From Numida meleagris (taxonomy: Eukaryota > Chordata > Aves > Galliformes > Numididae), in NCBI RefSeq assembly GCF_002078875.1, contig NC_034410.1:44624053-44688052 (forward strand): a stretch of 64,000 bases of DNA, written 5' to 3'. Positions 61,501 through 64,000 of this stretch are shown here, piece by piece. The position numbers and the translations under genes are program-made. Position 1 is the first letter of the stretch, and every line of letters starts with the position of its first letter. The notes under the pieces are model-generated. The model saw only the letters and a program-made list of their open reading frames with translations. It ran no database searches and was not told where the DNA came from.

Positions 61501-63997
61501 AGCTGAATATTATGAACCAGGTGGAAAAAAAGATGAAGCCTGTTACTTTTTTTTGTAAGGTGAAAGTGTCTGTAGTTGTGTATCTTGTGGTATTTGTGGT
61601 TCTATGCAATTATTTATATTGCAAAAAAACAGGTAAATTATACCTGAATATTATATGTAGAGATTTTGTTAGAAGCGCATTCTTATTATGCTGGGTAGTG
61701 CATCCTGACAGTCTTGGACTCTGACATGGAGCACACTAATGTCTGCAAGCACTGCGGTCTCTGGTGTTTGTGGGATGCGTTTTGGGTAACAAGGGATAAG
61801 GAGCTGGTTGGAATTTCTCTTTCTGGAGCTGGTTCTTCTCCAGCCACTTTCTTAATGCCTGTTATAGCAAGTGTAAGAATCCAGTGTACTTTGAGAGCAG
61901 CGAGTTACAGTGTGGGGTTAAGGTGCTGGTTTTGTCTCCATCTTTGCACGTTCCTGGTGTTGGATCTTGCAGTGGGATGGCAGAAGGCAGTGTGCAGTGT
62001 GCCGATGTGCAGAGCTCCTGTCGCTGATTGACTGAAAAAAAGAGCTTTTGTTACTGCAGAAAACCTTTTCTTAAGACCTTCAGTTCAAGAGTGATGATCT
62101 CCCTCACGTTACCATTCATAATTACAAGAGCTTCTCTTTGGGGCTAAGTAATCTTTTGGCACACTCAACTGTGTTCCATAGAAAGCCGTGCTGTTATTAA
62201 GTCGTTTTGATTTCTCCAGTTCTCTCAATTCCCAGCTCCCATGGGAAATGAAAGTCTGAAGCACTATCAATTGCGCAGGTCTTTCCAGGGGAAGTGGAGC
62301 AAAAACTGTTTTTCTCTAGCAGGATCTTTAACATCATCTTAACAGGAAATAGTCGGTCCTGTCGGGAAGCCTGCCTTTGTTAGGGAAGCTGTGTGTCCTC
62401 GGCTGTGCCGCGAGGGGGAGGGCGGTCGCCGTGAAGAGGAACAGCAGAAAGAACATTCCACTCTTTGCAGTGAGACTGCAGAGCAGTGCGTGATGGAAGG
62501 GCAGGTGGTACAGATGGTTTTACAAACTAGGTTGAAAGGGGAAGAGAGGTAATTGCAGGCTTGTCCATACCTTCTCAATATTTGCAAAAGCTAACTGTTA
62601 TGCCTGTTGGACGTGCTGGTCCTGTTAGGAAACTGTTGAGTATTTTCTTTGTTTTCCCACTCTTTCTTCAGTGTAGGGTTTTGGATGTACTTTTTTCTTG
62701 GTTAGCAGGACATCCTGGCTGTGTTCTGCAGCTGTTACTGCTCAGAAATGGCACACTGTGAGGGCTCTCTAAGAGAGCACTGATGTTTAGGAATGGAGGA
62801 TCTGCTCTGGGACATCATTTTGCTTCATCAGCTCCTGTGCCAGGTACTCTGTCACAAATCAATGGATGAGAAATAAAGACCAGATGTGTTTGGAGAAAAA
62901 GTCCCTGGGACCCTGTGTAATTAAGTGCAATCACAAAAACGAAGCAAAAATTAGAACTTCCCTCATTCTTGTGCTGAGCAGTGCCTTCTGAGCTGCTTTT
63001 CATACTGGGACCTGACTGATGCGGCATGCCTGTATGCAGCTCATTCTTCCCATTCTGCTCTTCTGGCTGCGTGCATACCCTGTTTCAGGAAGAGCCTGCC
63101 AGTCTTCTTCTGGTTTCTTATCCCCCGCTTCCATAATATTCAGAACTTTTCAACCAGATGTGCTCCAAGTAGATCTTCACTGCTCTGCACGCTGTAGATG
63201 CCATTATTTTCACCCTTTAATGTCAGAAGTGTAATGTCAAGAAGCGACTTAATATGGAAAGGAGTAAGGAGGGTAACAAATGTGACCTGAACCTTTGTCT
63301 GTTTCGTGGTGGTGGGTTTGTTGGTTTTCTTTGTTTGCTTTTTCCTTTTGTTTTCCTTGGTCCTAAATGGCATCCTAGGTGATCTTCAGATGAGCTGAGA
63401 GTTATTTTCTTTAAAGTGGTGGTGGTGTAGTTTCTTGTTTTTGCTTTGAGCCTTGAGAGTGTAAGCTCTTCGTTCTCCGGTAGGTTGCTGCACAGTGCTT
63501 TGCACAGAAGCTCTGATAGTGAAGTGGTTTCTCAGTTCTGTGCCTTCCCAGCATCCTGTGTTGAAATGACACAATTTAGACATGGTCTTTATCTGTGTTT
63601 TCTTAACTTGGGATATGTTCTCCCTCACTGTTCTTCAGATAACTCTTGAGAAAGCTAAAGAGGTTAAAATGCCTGTAATTATGTACACTTTTTTGTTCAC
63701 TAAATGTTGAGAAGATTTGAGGCTTGCACTTGATCCTGTTCTATGACTGTTAGAATCTTCTGATAAGCTGGATCCAAAGTCTGCCCAGTGCTTTTTAATT
63801 GCCAATCAGTGTGGAAAAAATAGGCACGTTGATTTGCTATTAAGAGCTTTCGTGTTGCATACAACAGCGTTGTATCTCAAATACACTTGCTTTCCCCTCT
63901 ATTAATGTTGTGCTTTACCATTTCCAACTTTTTCAGGATTTTGGAAGCTGCAAGATGTTCACAGCTCACAGATGCTGGTTTTACCCTTTTAGCACGG
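31497..63997 (+). CDS. FBXL2: FBXL2, F-box and leucine-rich repeat protein 2 (ten coding exons, partial at both ends)
   Basis: The span contains ten exons on the + strand that join in one frame (846 nt, 282 codons, residues 2-283 if the missing start Met is residue 1). The product is the substrate-binding subunit of an SCF ubiquitin ligase: the F-box binds SKP1 and the LRR solenoid binds the target. The mammalian protein is about 423 residues and ends in a prenylated CaaX box, which lies beyond this window. I chose FBXL2 over its paralogue FBXL20 from diagnostic stretches: [13 protein letters not shown] at the start, FNFQTDIEG after the F-box, and [20 protein letters not shown] in the LRRs. 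Every intron begins GT and ends AG, and codons split by introns (R22, K97, S120, S152, K263) are restored correctly. No frameshift or stop is seen, so the gene looks functional. The start codon is not visible; it should end exon 1, upstream. The coordinates given cover exons and introns together. Confidence 0.97.
35580..35790. repeat. Possible interspersed repeat of unknown family
   Basis: A compact GC-richer segment (blocks cctggaggaaagacccagtc, ctgggagcacaggtgaaggc and ggggtggagcctggcctcat) stands out from AT-rich intron on both sides. It has the look of a moderately repeated avian element, but I cannot name the family or its ends. Confidence 0.35.
39020..39480 (-). mobile_element. Old CR1 LINE fragment (reverse orientation)
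   Basis: The left part reads as an antisense CR1 3' end (gattggaagcaaactgtgga, gtgtagtccaacccactgct). The right part resembles antisense CR1 further 5' (ttggcccagcctatatgggt, ggtgttcctccctgggt). The middle is diverged or shortened. An ancient copy. Confidence 0.65.
42400..43320 (+). mobile_element. Decayed LINE remnant (CR1/L3-like), low confidence
   Basis: Translated pieces resemble conserved LINE polyprotein spots in the right order. [10 protein letters not shown] block near 42,528-42,555 resembles the RT FADDTK motif. [10 protein letters not shown] block near 42,945-42,970 resembles the usual DLI..FKYL segment. [11 protein letters not shown] near 43,092-43,125 resembles the C-terminal HWNRLPREVV motif, followed by a PLKAFKSRI block. 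Many stops and frame changes lie between. The divergence is greater than in the other CR1 copies, suggesting an older CR1 or L3-type element. Confidence 0.45.
45145..46491 (+). mobile_element. CR1 LINE, 5'-truncated, with intact 3' end
   Basis: The element enters within the RT domain (SRKVMEQI near 45,173) and continues through [66 protein letters not shown] and a [20 protein letters not shown] block. It ends in a CR1 3' UTR (gatgatcttaaaggtcttgt) and an ATTATATGAT tail. Several frameshifts and stops show that it is inactive. It lies in FBXL2 intron 2, in the sense orientation, about 1.4 kb before exon 3. Confidence 0.95.
47885..47939 (+). CDS. FBXL2: FBXL2 exon 3 (residues 22-40, F-box core)
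   Basis: A 55-nt exon between acceptor tttctag and donor AAG|gtatgt. It completes R22 and then encodes 18 residues, [18 protein letters not shown]. The hydrophobic I/F/L/V residues and the CxCAQVSK segment match the F-box helices that pack on SKP1. It follows a 16.3-kb intron, the largest gap between coding exons in the window. It ends in phase 0. Confidence 0.97.
47940..49384 (+). other. FBXL2 intron 3 (1,445 bp)
   Basis: AT-rich, begins gtatgt and ends tctgtag. Near its start a 15-bp word (ttttattaaaacaaa) occurs twice, at 48,069 and 48,091. Nothing else recognised. Confidence 0.9.
49385..49459 (+). CDS. FBXL2: FBXL2 exon 4 (residues 41-65, end of F-box)
   Basis: A 75-nt exon (25 codons, phase 0 at both ends) between acceptor ttctgtag and donor GAG|gttagt. 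It encodes [20 protein letters not shown] followed by QTDIE. The AWN...[11 protein letters not shown] pattern is the conserved end of the F-box and the linker into the LRR domain. The FNFQTD form is FBXL2-like; FBXL20 has FDFQRD here. Confidence 0.97.
49460..53275 (+). other. FBXL2 intron 4 (3,816 bp)
   Basis: Begins gttagt and ends tttaag. Contains a poly-A run (50,518-50,532), a short TA-rich palindrome (49,671-49,689) and a CR1 (52,270-52,826). No exon or RNA gene found. Confidence 0.9.
52270..52826 (+). mobile_element. CR1 LINE, short 5'-truncated copy
   Basis: Begins in the region encoding the C-terminal RT domain (gaggcccccagtacaggaaa) and runs through an [20 protein letters not shown] block and a [11 protein letters not shown] block. 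It ends in a complete CR1 3' UTR (gatgatccttgaggtccctt, then ccattctgtgattcattcta). The open frame at 52,405-52,716 is clean over 103 codons, so the copy is relatively young. It sits in FBXL2 intron 4, about 450 bp before exon 5. Confidence 0.95.
53276..53370 (+). CDS. FBXL2: FBXL2 exon 5 (residues 66-97, first LRR)
   Basis: A 95-nt exon between acceptor tttaag and donor AA|gtaagt. It encodes 31 residues beginning [18 protein letters not shown] and ending VVGDSSL, plus two bases of K97. The LxLRGCxxVGDxxL pattern is the first cysteine-containing LRR. The HVV triplet before GDSS (residues 88-90) differs from the IGV I recall for the human protein. A CR1 insertion ends about 450 bp upstream of the acceptor. 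Confidence 0.97.
53371..56849 (+). other. FBXL2 intron 5 (3,479 bp)
   Basis: Begins gtaagt and ends ttttag. Holds an (AAAC)n run (around 54,473-54,490) and an unexplained GC-richer patch (54,740-55,100). No exon recognised. Confidence 0.9.
56850..56918 (+). CDS. FBXL2: FBXL2 exon 6 (residues 97-120, LRR)
   Basis: A 69-nt exon between acceptor ctgttttag and donor AG|gtaagt. It completes K97, encodes [20 protein letters not shown] and then TD, and gives two bases of S120. The [11 protein letters not shown] core is a textbook Cys-containing LRR unit. It is the first of four exons packed into 955 bp. Confidence 0.97.
57005..57100 (+). CDS. FBXL2: FBXL2 exon 7 (residues 120-152, LRR)
   Basis: A 96-nt exon, 86 bp after exon 6, with acceptor ttttgcag and donor AG|gtaaga. 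It completes S120, then encodes [20 protein letters not shown] and [11 protein letters not shown], with two bases of S152. It holds one complete LRR ([11 protein letters not shown]). The 86-bp intron before it is near the practical minimum for vertebrate splicing. Confidence 0.97.
57414..57540 (+). CDS. FBXL2: FBXL2 exon 8 (residues 152-194, LRRs)
   Basis: A 127-nt exon between acceptor ctcccag and donor CAG|gtacat. It completes S152 and encodes 42 residues starting [20 protein letters not shown] and ending [10 protein letters not shown]. It carries one and a half Cys-LRR units, [14 protein letters not shown] and LFLRGCTQ. The exon sits inside a longer + strand open frame (57,334-57,636) whose flanks are intron readthrough. 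Confidence 0.97.
57730..57804 (+). CDS. FBXL2: FBXL2 exon 9 (residues 195-219, LRR)
   Basis: A 75-nt exon (25 codons, phase 0 at both ends) between acceptor gctaatacag and donor ACA|gtaagt. It encodes [20 protein letters not shown] followed by LQSCT. Both boundaries are phase 0 and the length equals roughly one LRR repeat, so skipping would remove a repeat and keep the frame. Confidence 0.97.
57805..61088 (+). other. FBXL2 intron 9 (3,284 bp)
   Basis: Begins gtaagt and ends gttgcag. Hosts a reverse-oriented CR1 (58,693-59,402). The remainder shows no exon or RNA gene. Confidence 0.9.
58693..59402 (-). mobile_element. CR1 LINE, reverse orientation, with 202-codon ORF
   Basis: On the + strand it starts with the reversed CR1 tail (gacagaatcataggggttgg, catccagtccaaccccctgc). 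The minus-strand open frame at 58,765-59,373 encodes the CR1 C-terminal region, with [34 protein letters not shown] and [20 protein letters not shown]. It is truncated near 59,402 at the ctccccaggtgaggatcct block. The ORF is uninterrupted but lacks the catalytic RT palm, so it is not autonomous. It lies antisense inside FBXL2 intron 9. Confidence 0.95.
61089..61219 (+). CDS. FBXL2: FBXL2 exon 10 (residues 220-263, LRRs)
   Basis: A 131-nt exon between acceptor gtgttgcag and donor AA|gtgagt. It encodes [20 protein letters not shown], then [20 protein letters not shown] and PRL, plus two bases of K263. It contains the [11 protein letters not shown] repeat; the doubled Cys replaces Cys-Ser in the human protein as I recall it. 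A + strand open frame at 61,026-61,223 includes this exon but begins in the intron. Confidence 0.97.
61220..63936 (+). other. FBXL2 intron 10 (2,717 bp)
   Basis: Begins gtgagt and ends tttcag. A short CpG-rich patch lies at about 62,340-62,440. Otherwise AT-rich, with no recognisable exon, RNA gene or repeat family. Confidence 0.9.
63937..63997 (+). CDS. FBXL2: FBXL2 exon 11 (residues 263-283, LRR); donor at window edge
   Basis: A 61-nt exon between acceptor tttttcag and donor CGG|gta, whose last base is the final base of the window. It completes K263 and encodes [20 protein letters not shown]. It is another Cys-LRR unit ([12 protein letters not shown]). The gene continues to the right with further LRRs and the C-terminal tail. 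Confidence 0.95.
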
Positions 63998-64000
63998 GTA

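Noticed and set aside
31497..63997. Assignment to the paralogue FBXL20
   Set aside because: Diagnostic residues (VFSNNDE start, [30 protein letters not shown]) follow FBXL2, not FBXL20.
1..64000. CRISPR arrays, operons, tRNA or rRNA genes
   Set aside because: None seen; the window is vertebrate nuclear DNA and no cloverleaf or rRNA-like sequence was recognised on either strand.

Overview
The window is vertebrate nuclear DNA from a bird, most likely a galliform such as chicken. Two things point there. Intron-split exons on the + strand encode FBXL2 at near-mammalian identity. The dominant interspersed repeats are CR1 LINEs, some ending in the octamer tail (ATTCTATG-type) typical of bird CR1.

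Layout. Positions 1-17,800 are gene-poor: a pentanucleotide microsatellite, several CR1 remnants, and no coding exon I could recognise on either strand. Positions 17,800-19,100 form a GC- and CpG-rich island broken by a 414-base assembly gap (18,170-18,583). It is the only promoter-like segment in the window and is the presumed FBXL2 promoter and first exon. From 31,497 to the right edge lie ten consecutive FBXL2 coding exons (here numbered 2-11). All have canonical AG/GT boundaries and a continuous frame: 846 nt, residues 2-283 of a protein of about 423 residues in mammals. The last donor site falls exactly at the window end, so the remaining C-terminal leucine-rich repeats and the prenylation tail lie beyond it.

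The gene structure is uneven. There is a first intron of roughly 12 kb, a 16.3-kb second intron, and then a tight cluster of four exons within 955 bp (56,850-57,804). The introns hold CR1 copies in both orientations, a divergent ~1.9-kb-spaced duplication at 20.9-23.3 kb, and a decayed LINE remnant near 42.4-43.3 kb.

Function: FBXL2 is the substrate-recognition subunit of an SCF (SKP1-CUL1-F-box) ubiquitin ligase. The F-box is encoded by exons 2-4 and the Cys-containing leucine-rich repeats by exon 5 onward. I found no undescribed multi-gene system. The points most worth a second look are the missing first exon, a perfect 17-bp-arm hairpin at 4,297-4,334, the 20.9/22.8-kb duplicated block, and signs of divergent transcription from the island.
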